A DNA stretch of 64,000 nt. Origin: Halococcus qingdaonensis (GTDB taxonomy: Archaea > Halobacteriota > Halobacteria > Halobacteriales > Halococcaceae). A program made the position numbers and the translations under genes. How positions within the stretch are numbered: the first letter of the stretch is position 1; each line of letters opens with the position of its first letter. The stretch is from positions 1,488,001-1,552,000 of the forward strand of contig NZ_CP101943.1 of the NCBI RefSeq assembly GCF_024508235.1. Reading direction: 5' to 3'. This document shows, one piece after another, positions 44,056-53,428 of the stretch. The notes under the pieces are model-generated. The model made no database searches. It was not told where the DNA came from and saw only the letters and a list, made by a program, of their open reading frames with translations.

Positions 44056-45624
44056 TCACGCGTGGTCTTCGTCGCCACTCACTCGATCCGGCACGTCGTC
44101 GGCTGGATCGTTCGTGGTCGAAACGTCGCGGCGCAGCGCGAGGCTCTCATCGAGCCGTCGGCGGACCGTCTCGCGGAGGGTTGTCGCCTCGCCCGCGTCG
44201 AAATCGACCGCACGTGCGCCGCGATCGGTCACCGACAGCGAGCCGGCGGTATCGATAGCGACGCTCGCGAGCGATCGCCAGCGCTGGAACGGCGTCGCGG
44301 TCTGGATCACCGTCTGAACGCGGTAGGCGGGCACGACGGCGATCGTGCGCCGCCAGAATCCGTTGCGCGTCAGGACGTGTTCCGCTCCCACGTCGTAGCC
44401 ACGACTGCGCCACTTGTAGTGGGCGGCGAACGGGACGAGAGCCAGGGCGAGCAGTGGGACATACCAGAACTCGAGGAGGGCGCTCCAGCCGCCGAGCGAA
44501 CGACCGACGACGGCCGTCGCGAGCCCGGCGCGCAGCGCGTACAGCACGCCCGTGACGAGGGCGATCACGAGCGCGTAGCGGACGGCGTAGCGCCGTCGAG
44601 CGCGGCGAGGTGGACGGGAGAAGCCCGGGTCGTCGAAGGCAAATCCGTCGATCGAGCGCGCGAAGGCGAGCACGCGCTCGCGTTCGGCCAGCGGGATCGC
44701 CGCCTCCGATCCGCCCGAAGGGCCTTCACCGGGTGTGTAACCCGCGGTCTCGACGGCGAGCGAGCCGTAGCCGAGCCGGCGCATCAGGACGTTCTCCCTG
44801 ACGTCGATCTGCTGGATCTTGTCGATCGGGATCGAGCCGTCGTAGCGCGAGAGCAGGCCGCGCTCGTAGCGGAGTTCGTCCCCGAAGCGAGTGAGGCGGA
44901 ACTCGTAGTAGCGCGCGGCGGTCACGGCGGCCGTCCCGATCCAGGAAACGATCGCGAGCGCCGCCCCACGTGGCCCGACGCCGAACGCACCGCTCTCGGC
45001 GAGCAGGTCGGGGATCGAGACGCCAAGGGTGGGGACGGCGAAGAAGAGCACCGGCAGGAGTGCCCGGAGGTCGGGGGCAACCAGCCCCAGCACGGCGAGG
45101 TTCCGGTGTGTGAGCGCGAACAGCAGTTCGCCCTGGGCCTCGCTCTCGCCTTCGTCGGCAGCCGTCGGTTCGTCGCTCGCGCCGCGCTTGCGCCGTCGGA
45201 TGTCGTGCTGGAGGCGTTTGGCCTCCTCGTAGCTCACGTAGCGGAGGTCGGCCTCCGTCTCGCCGCCGCCGGCGGTCTCGATGCCAACAGCTGCGATCGA
45301 GAGCGCGCGCTGGACGATCCCCCGCGAGATATCGACGTTCTGTACCCGCCTGATCGGGATCTCTCGCTCACGCCGCGAAACCACGCCCGAACCGATATCG
45401 AGCGTGTCGGCCGTGAGTTCGTACTCGAATCGGCGATAGTAGAGCAGTTCGTAGCCGACACCGGCGAGGAAGCCACCGATCGTCGCTACGACGGTGAGGG
45501 CGAACCAGCCGGGTACTGCCGCCACCATCGTGGTCGCCACCGTGACGGCAAAGAAGCCGAACGAGCCGAGCTGGACGCCGCGCGGGAGCGCCCGGAAGAC
45601 CAGCGAGAGCGGGTGGAGTTTCAC
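44056..45624 (-). CDS. three-domain bacterial-PH (YdbT-like) membrane protein
   Basis: 522 residues, GTG start overlapping the previous stop (GTGA). Three bPH2 domains are separated by membrane-helix pairs: YELTADTLDIGSGVVSRRER with VQNVDISRGIVQRALSIAAV; LTRFGDELRYERGLLSRYDG with IQQIDVRENVLMRRLGYG; and a third with VLTRNGFWRRTIAVVPAYRVQ. This is the YdbT layout, always paired with a smaller YdbS-like protein, as here. Function unknown; membrane stress or lipid handling has been proposed. Confidence 0.8.
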   Translation of the reverse strand: MKLHPLSLVFRALPRGVQLGSFGFFAVTVATTMVAAVPGWFALTVVATIGGFLAGVGYELLYYRRFEYELTADTLDIGSGVVSRREREIPIRRVQNVDISRGIVQRALSIAAVGIETAGGGETEADLRYVSYEEAKRLQHDIRRRKRGASDEPTAADEGESEAQGELLFALTHRNLAVLGLVAPDLRALLPVLFFAVPTLGVSIPDLLAESGAFGVGPRGAALAIVSWIGTAAVTAARYYEFRLTRFGDELRYERGLLSRYDGSIPIDKIQQIDVRENVLMRRLGYGSLAVETAGYTPGEGPSGGSEAAIPLAERERVLAFARSIDGFAFDDPGFSRPPRRARRRYAVRYALVIALVTGVLYALRAGLATAVVGRSLGGWSALLEFWYVPLLALALVPFAAHYKWRSRGYDVGAEHVLTRNGFWRRTIAVVPAYRVQTVIQTATPFQRWRSLASVAIDTAGSLSVTDRGARAVDFDAGEATTLRETVRRRLDESLALRRDVSTTNDPADDVPDRVSGDEDHA

Positions 45625-46091
45625 ACCGCGTCCTCCGGCTCGCCCGGTTCGCTCTCGATGGCGAGCCGGCGCAGTCGTTCCCTGATGGCGTCGGCGCGCT
45701 CGGGCGCGAGTCCTGGAATAGTGATGTCAGCACCGCGCGAGCCGGCGGTGTAGACCACGACACTCGACAGGCCGGCGAGGCGCTCGATCGGCCCGCGCTG
45801 GGTGTCGACGTGCTGGACGCGGACGAACGGTACCACCGACGTCACGCGGGTGAGGACGCCCCGTTCGAGTGTAACGGCGTCGTCCTCGATCGCGAACCGC
45901 CAGATCCGATAGCGGGCGAGCTCGTAGCCCGCTCCGAGAACCGCGAGAACGACGAACGCGACGGGGACGACCCAGAGGCCACTGTCGAAGAAAAAGCGTC
46001 CGGCTGCACCCACGAGCGCGCCGCCGATCAGACCACCGACGAGCGCGCTCGCGAGCCAGACGATCCTGACGCGCGAATCGAGCCGCTCCAT
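45621..46091 (-). CDS. single-domain bacterial-PH (YdbS-like) membrane protein
   Basis: 156 residues from ATG 46091. Two membrane helices (about 12-52), then a bPH2 domain: YRIWRFAIEDDAVTLERGVL, TSVVPFVRVQHVDTQRGPIE and LSSVVVYTAGSRGADITIPG. Partner of the three-domain gene downstream by a 4-base overlap. A related protein is encoded at 61256-61795. Confidence 0.8.
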   Translation of the reverse strand: MERLDSRVRIVWLASALVGGLIGGALVGAAGRFFFDSGLWVVPVAFVVLAVLGAGYELARYRIWRFAIEDDAVTLERGVLTRVTSVVPFVRVQHVDTQRGPIERLAGLSSVVVYTAGSRGADITIPGLAPERADAIRERLRRLAIESEPGEPEDAV

Positions 46092-46217
46092 GCGACGAAC
46101 ACCGGCCCCTCCCCACATAAACCGCCGCCTCCCGCGGGCGGTGTCGATCCGCTCGTCGAACCGACGGAGCGCTATCGGTGGGTTTGTCCGTGCGTAGCGG
46201 CTACGTCGGGCGATACG

Positions 46218-46850
46218 ATGCAACGGACGAGCGATCCCGACATCACTGGTGCTGGCTCGACGAGCGACGGACTGCGATCGGCCGTGGCCGATAACCGTGA
46301 CCCGAACTACGACGTCGACCCGCTGTTGGTCAACCGCTGGTCGCCGCGGACGATGACCGGCGAGCAACTGGCCGAGGACGAACTGCTCGCGCTGTTCGAG
46401 GCCGCACGCTGGGCACCCTCCTCGTACAACAACCAGCACTGGCGGTTCGTCTACGCGACGCCCGACGACGATCGCTGGGCGGCGTTCACGGAGCTACTCG
46501 CCGAGGGCAACCGTCAGTGGGCGAACGACGCCGCGGCGCTCGTGGTCGTGCTCTCGAAGACGACATTCGACCACAACGGCGAGCACGCGCCGACCCACTC
46601 GTTCGACACCGGCGCAGCGTGGGAGAACCTCGCTCTGGAGGGTGCACGCCGCGGGCTCGTCGTCCACGGAATGCAGGGGTTCGATTACGACGGCGCACGC
46701 GAGCTGTTCGACCTCACCGACGAGTACGCCGTCGAGGCGATGGCCGCCGTCGGCGTCCACGACGAGAGCAGTGCACCCGACGACGAGCAGCCGAACCAGC
46801 GCAAGCCGCTCGACGAGATCGTCTTCGCCGGCGAGTTCACGCCGAACTGA
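46218..46850 (+). CDS. nitroreductase-family flavoprotein
   Basis: 210 residues. VNRWSPRTMTGEQLAEDELLALFEAARWAPSSYNNQHWRFV is here in pieces: the RWSPR and ARWAPSSYNNQ motifs bind FMN, and GAAWENLALEGARRGLVVHGM is the dimer/FMN segment. NAD(P)H-dependent reduction of nitro- or quinone-like compounds is usual; real substrate unknown. ATG at 46218; diverges from the PH-domain genes. Confidence 0.85.
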   Translation: MQRTSDPDITGAGSTSDGLRSAVADNRDPNYDVDPLLVNRWSPRTMTGEQLAEDELLALFEAARWAPSSYNNQHWRFVYATPDDDRWAAFTELLAEGNRQWANDAAALVVVLSKTTFDHNGEHAPTHSFDTGAAWENLALEGARRGLVVHGMQGFDYDGARELFDLTDEYAVEAMAAVGVHDESSAPDDEQPNQRKPLDEIVFAGEFTPN

Positions 46851-46851
46851 G

Positions 46852-48261
46852 CTACTCCTCGCGACCCGGAATCCCGCGCTCGGTCATCGCGCCCGCATCG
46901 AGGACCTCCGCAGCTTCACCCTCGTCGAGATAGCCGTCGTCGACGACGATCTCGCGGACCGTTTTGTTCTGCTTCAGAGCGTCCTTGGCGACCGTGCTCG
47001 CGTCGTCGTAGCCGATGTGGGCGTTGAGCGCGGTGGCGAGCGCCATGCTGCGCTCGACTTGCTCCTCGCAGCGCTCGCGATTGGCTTCGAGGTTGTCGAC
47101 GAACTTCTCGGCGAATGCCTCGCTCGCGTTCGCGAGCAGTTCGATCGACTGGAGCGTGTTGTAGGCGATGACGGGTTTGTAGAGATTGAGGTCGATCTGG
47201 CCGTTCTCCGCGCCGGTGGTGACGGCGGCATCGTTGCCGACGACCTGGATATGGACTTGATTCACGGCCTCGGCGACGACGGGGTTGATCTTCCCCGGCA
47301 TGATCGACGAACCCGGCTGGTTCTCCGGCTGGTCGATCTCGCCGATGCCGTTCCGGGGACCCGAGGCCAGCAGTCTGAGATCGTTGGCGATCTTGTGCAT
47401 CGAGCCCGAGACGGTGCGCAGCGCGCCGTGGGCCTCGGCCATCGCGTCGTGGGCGGCCTGGGCCTCGAAGTGGTCGGTCGCCTCCTCGAAGGGCAATCCA
47501 GTTTCGCTGGAGATGTAGTCGGCGGCGAGTTCGGGGAACTCCGGATGGGTGTTCAATCCCGTGCCCACCGCGGTGCCACCGAGGGCGAGCTCCGAGAGGT
47601 TTCGAGTGGTGCGACTCACCCGTGAGATACCCTTGTCGATCTGGGTGCGGTAGCCACCGAACTCCTGGCCCAGTCTGACGGGCGTCGCGTCCTGGAGGTG
47701 TGTGCGCCCAGTTTTGACGACCGTGTCGAACTCGGCTTCCTTCTCGCCGAGGGCCGCCCGCAGGGTTTCGAGCGCGGGCACGAGGTCGCGCTGGATCGCT
47801 TCGAGCGTAGCGACGTGCATCGCGGTCGGGATCACGTCGTTCGAGGACTGGCCGAAGTTCACGTCGTCGTTCGGGTGCACAGCCTCGGAGCCGACCTCCG
47901 CACCCTGAAGCTCGCTCGCACGGTTGGCGATGACCTCGTTGGCGTTCATGTTCGTCGAGGTGCCCGACCCGGTCTGGAAGACGTCGACGGGGAACTGGCT
48001 GTCGTGCTCGCCGTTGATGACCTCCTCGGCGGCGTCGACGATGGCGTCGGCGGTGTCCTCGTCGACGAGGCCGAGCTCGCGGTTGGCCTGTGCGGCGGCC
48101 TTCTTCACCGTGCCGAGCGCGCGGATGAACCGCCGATCGAAGGTGATCCCCGAGATGGGGAAGTTCTCGACGGCGCGCTGGGTCTGTGCGCCCCAGTAGG
48201 CCTCCGCGGGGACCTCCATCTCGCCGAGGCTATCGGACTCCGTTCTGTAATCATCGCTCAT
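46852..48261 (-). CDS. fumC: class II fumarate hydratase
   Basis: 469 residues, the usual length. MEVPAEAYWGAQTQRAVENF at the start, TGSGTSTNMNANEVIANRA, HPNDDVNFGQSSNDVIPTAM and the signature GSSIMPGKINPVVAE with catalytic Ser are all present. It hydrates fumarate to malate in the citric acid cycle. Aspartase shares the fold, but GSSIMPGKINPV with LGGTAVGTGLNTHPEF favours fumarase. Converges with the nitroreductase gene one base away. Confidence 0.92.
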   Translation of the reverse strand: MSDDYRTESDSLGEMEVPAEAYWGAQTQRAVENFPISGITFDRRFIRALGTVKKAAAQANRELGLVDEDTADAIVDAAEEVINGEHDSQFPVDVFQTGSGTSTNMNANEVIANRASELQGAEVGSEAVHPNDDVNFGQSSNDVIPTAMHVATLEAIQRDLVPALETLRAALGEKEAEFDTVVKTGRTHLQDATPVRLGQEFGGYRTQIDKGISRVSRTTRNLSELALGGTAVGTGLNTHPEFPELAADYISSETGLPFEEATDHFEAQAAHDAMAEAHGALRTVSGSMHKIANDLRLLASGPRNGIGEIDQPENQPGSSIMPGKINPVVAEAVNQVHIQVVGNDAAVTTGAENGQIDLNLYKPVIAYNTLQSIELLANASEAFAEKFVDNLEANRERCEEQVERSMALATALNAHIGYDDASTVAKDALKQNKTVREIVVDDGYLDEGEAAEVLDAGAMTERGIPGREE

Positions 48262-48314
48262 GCACGTCCGCTTCGCGCCGGGGTGGATAAAACTCACGGG
48301 AACCGGCGGCACTC

Positions 48315-48563
48315 TCACTCCTCGGCGGCGTACTCCTCCGGCGTGTGGGTCGTCAGTTCGAGCGCGTGGATGTCGGTCGTCATGTGGTCGCCGAGGGCGT
48401 CGTAGACGCGCTCGTGCTGGTCCAGAACGCTCTCGTCCTCGAACGCTGGCGCGACGACCACCGCGGCGAGATGGTCGTCCTCGACCCCGCGGGGCCGGGT
48501 GACGGTCGCCTCGGCGTTCTCGATGTCGTTCTCGATGAGTCGCTCGACGTCGGCCGTGTCCAT
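48315..48563 (-). CDS. BolA-family protein
   Basis: 82 residues. DHLAAVVVAPAFEDESVLDQHERVYDAL and IHALELTTHTPEEY follow the BolA pattern, including the invariant His near the C terminus. BolA proteins work with monothiol glutaredoxins in iron-sulfur cluster traffic or as regulators. Lies between fumC, an enzyme family with iron-sulfur forms elsewhere, and fen1, with no clear operon. Confidence 0.8.
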   Translation of the reverse strand: MDTADVERLIENDIENAEATVTRPRGVEDDHLAAVVVAPAFEDESVLDQHERVYDALGDHMTTDIHALELTTHTPEEYAAEE

Positions 48564-48594
48564 ACCCGAGAGGAGTGCGGCCGTGGTAAAACCC

Positions 48595-49572
48595 TCACGT
48601 CCAGCGGTCGAGTCCCGACTGGACGACGCTCTCCTGGATACGCTCGAACCCGCGCTCGACCTCGCTTCCGGGGATCTCCCATTCGTCGGTCACGTACGCG
48701 CGGGCGGCGTCGAGATCCGGCTCGATATCGGGGTCGAAATCAGTGTCGGTGACGTCGGGATTCACGAACAGTTCGCGGACGAGATCGGCGTTCTCGATGT
48801 AGGCGTCCTCGGCTTCGAGCACCGCCCAGAGATCGCCGTGCTCGCCGACGAGTTTGACGGCCGTCTTCGGTCCGACGCCCGACACGCCGTCGTTGAAGTC
48901 CGTTCCGCAGAGAATGCCGACATCGACGAGCTGTTCCCACGTGAGATCGTGCTCGTTGAGAGTCGCGTCGAGTGCCATGCACTCGGGATCGCCCTTGCTG
49001 GTGAGATCGCGGAGCGTGCGCGGCGCGCCGAACAGCAGTGTGTCGTAGTCCTCGCTACCGGCGTAATCGACGATACCTGTGCGGGCCATGTGGGCGGCCT
49101 GCGCCTCGCCCTCGGCCGGCGCTTCCACGATCGGGACGTCGAGGAGGTCGAGGAGTTCGCGCGTCGTCTCGTGAATGGTGTCGGTCAGGCGCTGCGTGCG
49201 CGATTCGAGCCGAGCGGCCTCGACGGCGTCGCCCGCCTCGCGCGCTTTCTCGGCTCGCTGTTCGGCTTTCTCCCGCTGCTCGCGTCGCTGCTCGATCTCG
49301 TCGGTCTTCAGATCGGTGACGCCGCCGTCGAAGACCATCACCGGGGTGATGTCGTGCTCGAAGAACTTGGGCAGCCCCTGAACGATGCCGACCAGGTTCG
49401 CGACCTCCTCGCCCGCGGCGGTCGTGTAGACCGCGTCGCTGGTCCACTTGACGGTGGTGGTGAGATACCGGTAGAGCCAGTTGTGCGCGTCGATCGCCAC
49501 CGTCGCGCCGGCGAGCTCGGAGAACTCGATCGGCTCGATGGCCGCGAGCTGGCGGAGGTCTGCATTTCCCAT
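48595..49572 (-). CDS. fen: flap endonuclease 1
   Basis: 325 residues. [10 protein letters not shown] and [13 protein letters not shown] (first Asp), [49 protein letters not shown]-like [13 protein letters not shown], and the H3TH part [18 protein letters not shown] define archaeal FEN-1. It removes 5' flaps in replication and base-excision repair. The C terminus QSGLDRWT is a short PCNA-binding (PIP-like) motif. Confidence 0.92.
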   Translation of the reverse strand: MGNADLRQLAAIEPIEFSELAGATVAIDAHNWLYRYLTTTVKWTSDAVYTTAAGEEVANLVGIVQGLPKFFEHDITPVMVFDGGVTDLKTDEIEQRREQREKAEQRAEKAREAGDAVEAARLESRTQRLTDTIHETTRELLDLLDVPIVEAPAEGEAQAAHMARTGIVDYAGSEDYDTLLFGAPRTLRDLTSKGDPECMALDATLNEHDLTWEQLVDVGILCGTDFNDGVSGVGPKTAVKLVGEHGDLWAVLEAEDAYIENADLVRELFVNPDVTDTDFDPDIEPDLDAARAYVTDEWEIPGSEVERGFERIQESVVQSGLDRWT

Positions 49573-49653
49573 TGCCCTCCGTAAGCGAGAGCAGCGTTTG
49601 AATCCCCCGACTACCGGCGTTCTCTCAGGACGTGCCAGCGGGCACGAAAACCG

Positions 49654-49875
49654 CTATGCTGCGCTCCGATAACCCGTGACGAACAGGGAGACGATCCACG
49701 CGACGGTACCGACGGCGAGAACGGCCGCTCCTACACCCACGAGATACTCACCGGACGGCAGCGCTCGTAGCGTGATACCGATCGAGACGATCGCGATGAT
49801 CCCGAGTAATCCGCCAAGCAGCGCGCGACGGAGCGAGCCGAGCAACCCCTCGATTCCCGACGAATTCGGCGACAT
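49654..49875 (-). CDS. small two-TM membrane protein
   Basis: 73 residues from ATG 49875 (MSPNSSGIEGLLG). Two hydrophobic helices (about 18-38 and 44-66) with an Arg-rich turn before the first. No family recognised. The open frame reaches further upstream to 50091 but that part lacks coding character. Confidence 0.5.
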   Translation of the reverse strand: MSPNSSGIEGLLGSLRRALLGGLLGIIAIVSIGITLRALPSGEYLVGVGAAVLAVGTVAWIVSLFVTGYRSAA

Positions 49876-50231
49876 CTCGTTTCGCTGTGTTCGATCGGGA
49901 TATACGTCTTTCCCTGCCAACCGTAGAATCCTCGGCTGGATTCGAACGGTGGCGCGCGCTCGCGCTCGTGTGCGAACGAAGTAAACACCGACGCGAACAC
50001 TGCGCGAGGGATGAGTGAGCAACCGAAGGGAGTCGTTCGAAAGGCGCGGAGCGCCTTTCGTGATGACGGAAATCGGAGATTTTCGAACCACGAGTGAATC
50101 GGTTGGGGTGGTATGTGGTTCGTGCGGGGCAGTTGCGATCTCTCGTGTAGGCCAGAATTCGTTTGGACGAAGTCGTTACAGCTTCTGCTGAATGTGGCAC
50201 AATCGGATCATCTCCGGTCAGAAATGAGCGA
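49876..50231. other. 356-base non-coding region with haloarchaeal-type short repeats and a hairpin
   Basis: Contains the run GTGCGAACGAAGTAAAC ... ATGAGTGAGCAACCGAAGGGAGTCG (49970-50035), a kind of gap filler recurring in haloarchaeal intergenic DNA and seen in similar form, inverted, at 63195-63290. At 50040-50058 it has a perfect hairpin: AAAGGCGC, loop GGA, GCGCCTTT. No gene seen. Confidence 0.55.
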
Positions 50232-50786
50232 TTAGTCCGGCGCAGCGATCACCGACGGCGGGTCGTCCCCGATGTGCGATTCCAGAAACGCCACCTCGCT
50301 CTCGGTGAGATCGCGCTCGCGATAGACGTCGAGACCCGACTGGTAGGTCGCCCGCGAGCGATCGCCGGGGCGTTCGAGGACGAGTTCGGCGAGGCCGGTC
50401 TCTCGCCCCGTGTAGCCGAAACCGGCCTTGTGGAGCGCCTCGTAAGCGAAGGGGTTGTTGACCGCGATCCGGAGGCGGTCGTAGCCGCGGGCGAGCGCGT
50501 GTTCGGCGGTGAAGACCGCGAGACGCGGGCCGATGCCGTTACCGCGGCGGTCGGCGCGCACGGTGATGTAGCGAAACCAGAGCGTGTCGGGGTCGGTGCG
50601 ATCCTCGTTGAACGCGACCGCCGCGACGATCCCGTCGTCCCACTTGCCGTCGGTTTCGTCGCGCGCGTCGCGGACGACGGCCTTGCCGGTCGATGACATA
50701 ACGAACTTCCCGGCGTAGGCGAACTCGCGGTAGTCGAGCCGGAGCGTCGGCTCGTCGGCCGGCCAGCCACAGACCGCGTACTCCAT
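50232..50786 (-). CDS. GNAT-family N-acetyltransferase
   Basis: 184 residues. LWFRYITVRADRRGNGIGPRLAVFTAEHALARGYDRLRIAVN contains the acetyl-CoA-binding R/Q-x-x-G-x-G/A motif (RRGNGIG), and FAYEALHKAGFGYTGRE is the usual C-terminal strand-helix. Acceptor unknown. Diverges from the methyltransferase gene. Confidence 0.82.
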   Translation of the reverse strand: MEYAVCGWPADEPTLRLDYREFAYAGKFVMSSTGKAVVRDARDETDGKWDDGIVAAVAFNEDRTDPDTLWFRYITVRADRRGNGIGPRLAVFTAEHALARGYDRLRIAVNNPFAYEALHKAGFGYTGRETGLAELVLERPGDRSRATYQSGLDVYRERDLTESEVAFLESHIGDDPPSVIAAPD

Positions 50787-50860
50787 GCCCGACTTCGACG
50801 GCGGATCGGGATAGACCCTGCGCCGGACGATTTAAGCGCCGGCCGATGCGAGGAGGAGTC

Positions 50861-51433
50861 ATGCACACGCCGGGCGACGTCGCGCTCTTCGAGCGGGCCG
50901 CGCGCTACTACGAGCGGTTCTCGCCCGCGACCAACGAGCGCGCGCTCCGGGCGGGACTCGCCCTCGCCGATCGGGAGATCGAACGCGCCCTCGACGTCGG
51001 TGGCGGGACGGGACGCGCGGCGCGCGTTCTCGACAGCCCGGAATGCGTCGTCGTCGACGCTGCGGCGGAGATGCTCGCCGAGGCGCGGCGAGTCGGGCTC
51101 GACTGCGTCCAGGGCGACGGAGCGACGCTGCCGGTCGCCGACGACAGCGTGGATGCGGTCGTCATCGTCGACGCGCTCCACCACATCAGCGACCGAGCCG
51201 GTGCGCTCGCCGAGGCCGAGCGGGTGCTTCGGCCCGGCGGCGTGGTCGTCTGTCGGGAGTTCAACCGTGCGACCGTCCGCGGCCAGGCGCTGGCCGCCGG
51301 CGAGCACATCGTCGGATTCGACTCGGAGTTCTTCACGCCCGAGGAGCTCGCCAGGGCGGTCGAGCGCACGGGACTCGACGCCGCGATCCCGGATCGCGGG
51401 TTCGGGTTCACCGTCGCGGGTGTCAAGCGGTGA
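50861..51433 (+). CDS. class I SAM-dependent methyltransferase (UbiE-like)
   Basis: 190 residues from ATG 50861. ALDVGGGTGRAARVL binds SAM, VVVDAAAEML is motif II, CVQGDGATLPVADDSVDAVVIVDALHHI covers motif III, and AERVLRPGGVVVCREFNR motif IV. Substrate unknown. Two clues bear on the start: a TATA-like TTTAAG at 50831-50836, 25-30 bases before 50861, and a GGAGG at 50852-50856; the ATG at 50846 is less likely. Confidence 0.85.
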   Translation: MHTPGDVALFERAARYYERFSPATNERALRAGLALADREIERALDVGGGTGRAARVLDSPECVVVDAAAEMLAEARRVGLDCVQGDGATLPVADDSVDAVVIVDALHHISDRAGALAEAERVLRPGGVVVCREFNRATVRGQALAAGEHIVGFDSEFFTPEELARAVERTGLDAAIPDRGFGFTVAGVKR

Positions 51434-51473
51434 AAGCGAGCCCTACATACCGCGCGCACTCCGAGACATGTAC

Positions 51474-51890
51474 ATGAGCACCGCCGCATCGCTGCGAACG
51501 CGCGTCGACGCCTCGCCGCGGACGCTCGCCATCGCTGTCGGCGACATCGCGCTCGTGTTCCTCTTCGTCGGTATCGGCGAGCTCCAGCACGGCTACGACC
51601 TCCTCGCCCAGCCGGGGCGGGTCGTCGGGACCGCGCTCCCCTTCCTCATCGGCTGGGCGATCGCGTCCGTGCTCGCTGGCGTGTACGCGCCGCGGATCTA
51701 CCGGTCGCTGCGCAGCGGTGTCGTCCGGACCGCGCTCGCGTGGATCGGCGCAGTGCTCGTCGGACAGGCACTGCGCGCCACGGCGACGTTCCACGGCGAC
51801 TTCGCGGTGACGTTCATGTTCGTCTCGCTCGGCGTCGGGCTCGTGTTGCTCGTCCCGTGGCGAGCCGCGATCGGCTATCTCAGCCGCTGA
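51474..51890 (+). CDS. DUF3054-type membrane protein
   Basis: 138 residues from ATG 51474 (ATG 51468 two codons upstream is as good). Four membrane helices; AIAVGDIALVFLFVGIGELQHG, TALPFLIGWAIASVLAGVYAP and GQALRATATFHGDFAVTFMFVS match the DUF3054 family of actinobacteria and haloarchaea. Function unknown. Confidence 0.78.
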   Translation: MSTAASLRTRVDASPRTLAIAVGDIALVFLFVGIGELQHGYDLLAQPGRVVGTALPFLIGWAIASVLAGVYAPRIYRSLRSGVVRTALAWIGAVLVGQALRATATFHGDFAVTFMFVSLGVGLVLLVPWRAAIGYLSR

Positions 51891-52046
51891 GGAGCGCTGT
51901 ATCCGTCGATAATTCTCCATCATGGGCAATCCCACAGCTACATAACTTATAGGTGTAATACTGGTAAATAGCTGCGTTCGTATCCCTCGCCCACACCCCA
52001 CCTATGGGAAACACTTATGTGGGTCCCTCTCCTACAATGATGTATA

Positions 52047-52286
52047 ATGACTCAGTACTACGATCTCTTGCTCGGGCTCATCCCGCTTGCACTGGGTGGG
52101 ATCACTACGGTTCTCGCCGCCGTCGGCGTCTCATTCACGCTCGCGGTCCCGATCGCCGCAAGCGTCGCCGTCGCGCTCATCGGCCATGGCATGTTCGTTC
52201 GTGCCCCCGGCGCGTCGGCCGCACCGCAGCCCACCTCTCAGACCGTCAACGCCACCCCGGACAGCCAGATCAACTCCGCCGACTGA
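52047..52286 (+). CDS. small two-TM haloarchaeal membrane protein
   Basis: 79 residues. YYDLLLGLIPLALGGITTVLAAVG and FTLAVPIAASVAVALIGHGMFV are the two helices, followed by a polar Pro/Ala/Thr tail. Family not recognised with certainty. The upstream region has a CACTTATGTGG element at 52012-52022 inside an imperfect CCCAC...GTGGG repeat, placed where a promoter would be. Confidence 0.6.
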   Translation: MTQYYDLLLGLIPLALGGITTVLAAVGVSFTLAVPIAASVAVALIGHGMFVRAPGASAAPQPTSQTVNATPDSQINSAD

Positions 52287-52358
52287 ATCCGTCTTCTCTC
52301 CCGTTTTCCGGTTTTCACGAGCCACCAGCCATAAGCGCTCGCCGCGCGTTGCCGGGAT

Positions 52359-53369
52359 ATGGCCGACGACACCGATGGAACCCTGTTTCTGACGAGCGAG
52401 GAGTGTGCCGGGCTCGCGACGCCGACGGAGTACGTCGCCGCGGTGCGCGAGGGCTACCGCCAGCGTGGCGAGGGCGCACCCGCGGCGCTGCGCACGAAGC
52501 TCATGAACGAGGAACCGCCGGGGATGTTCACCGGTTACAGCGCCGTTCTCCCCGAGACGGGCGCGATGGGTGGCTACATGTACGCGGCGGGGTTCGGTCG
52601 ACGGGACGCGCAGTTCGTGCTCCCGCTGTTCGACGCGGAATCGGGCGCGCTGCTTGCCTTACTCGACGGCGCGAGCTTCAACCCCTTCAAGACGGGTGCG
52701 ACCGGCGCGACCGGCGTCGACGCGCTCGCACGCGAGGACGCCACGACGCTCGCGATCATCGGCAGCGGCGCGCAGGCACGCGGTCAGCTCCGGGCGACCG
52801 CCACGGTCCGCGAGTTCGAGACGGTCAGCATCTACTCGCCGACGACCGACCACCGAGAAGCGTTCGCCGCGTCGATGAACAAGGAGCTCTCGGCGAGCGT
52901 CGCGGCCGTCGCCTCCAGCGCCGCCGCCGTCGAGGATGCGGACGTCGTCATCACCGCGACGAACAGTTCAGAACCGGTCTTCGACGGTGACGTGCTCGAA
53001 GACGGCACGCACGTCACCGCGATGGGTCAGTACGACGACGTGAAACACGAACTCGACGCGACGACGATCGAACGCGCGAAATACGTGCCCGACCTGCGCG
53101 AGCGCGTCATGGACGACGCCGGCTCGTTCATCAACGCCGTCGAGGAGGGCGTCGTGAGCGAGGACGACGTCCACGGCGAACTCGGCGAGGTCGTCGCCGG
53201 CGAAGTGCCGGGTCGCGAATCGGACGACGAGATCACCGTCTTCGATTCCGGCGGGACAGGCATCGAGACCGTCGCTTCCGCGTACATGCTCTACGAGAAG
53301 GCGCGCGAGCAGGATCTGGGTACTGAACTCGAGTTCGCCCTGGCGAGCGAGGCGCTCACCGGCGAGTAG
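52359..53369 (+). CDS. ornithine cyclodeaminase / mu-crystallin family protein
   Basis: 336 residues. GAMGGYMYAAGF, GASFNPFKTGATGATGVDALAR and LAIIGSGAQARGQLRATATV (NAD-binding Rossmann motif) and VITATNSSEPVFDG are family blocks. Relatives act as ornithine cyclodeaminase, archaeal alanine dehydrogenase or imine reductase. Lys and Arg contacts for a small amino acid appear kept (RTKLMNEE, FKTGATGA). The exact substrate is open. Confidence 0.85.
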   Translation: MADDTDGTLFLTSEECAGLATPTEYVAAVREGYRQRGEGAPAALRTKLMNEEPPGMFTGYSAVLPETGAMGGYMYAAGFGRRDAQFVLPLFDAESGALLALLDGASFNPFKTGATGATGVDALAREDATTLAIIGSGAQARGQLRATATVREFETVSIYSPTTDHREAFAASMNKELSASVAAVASSAAAVEDADVVITATNSSEPVFDGDVLEDGTHVTAMGQYDDVKHELDATTIERAKYVPDLRERVMDDAGSFINAVEEGVVSEDDVHGELGEVVAGEVPGRESDDEITVFDSGGTGIETVASAYMLYEKAREQDLGTELEFALASEALTGE

Positions 53370-53428
53370 ACCGCGCCCGACACCGGGGACGGGGAAAGAG
53401 ACAAATCACCGGCGGGAGAGGGGACGGT

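Noticed and set aside
44014-45753. A 579-codon open frame on the plus strand
   Set aside because: Antisense to the two PH-domain genes, no recognisable motif, low-complexity charged translation.
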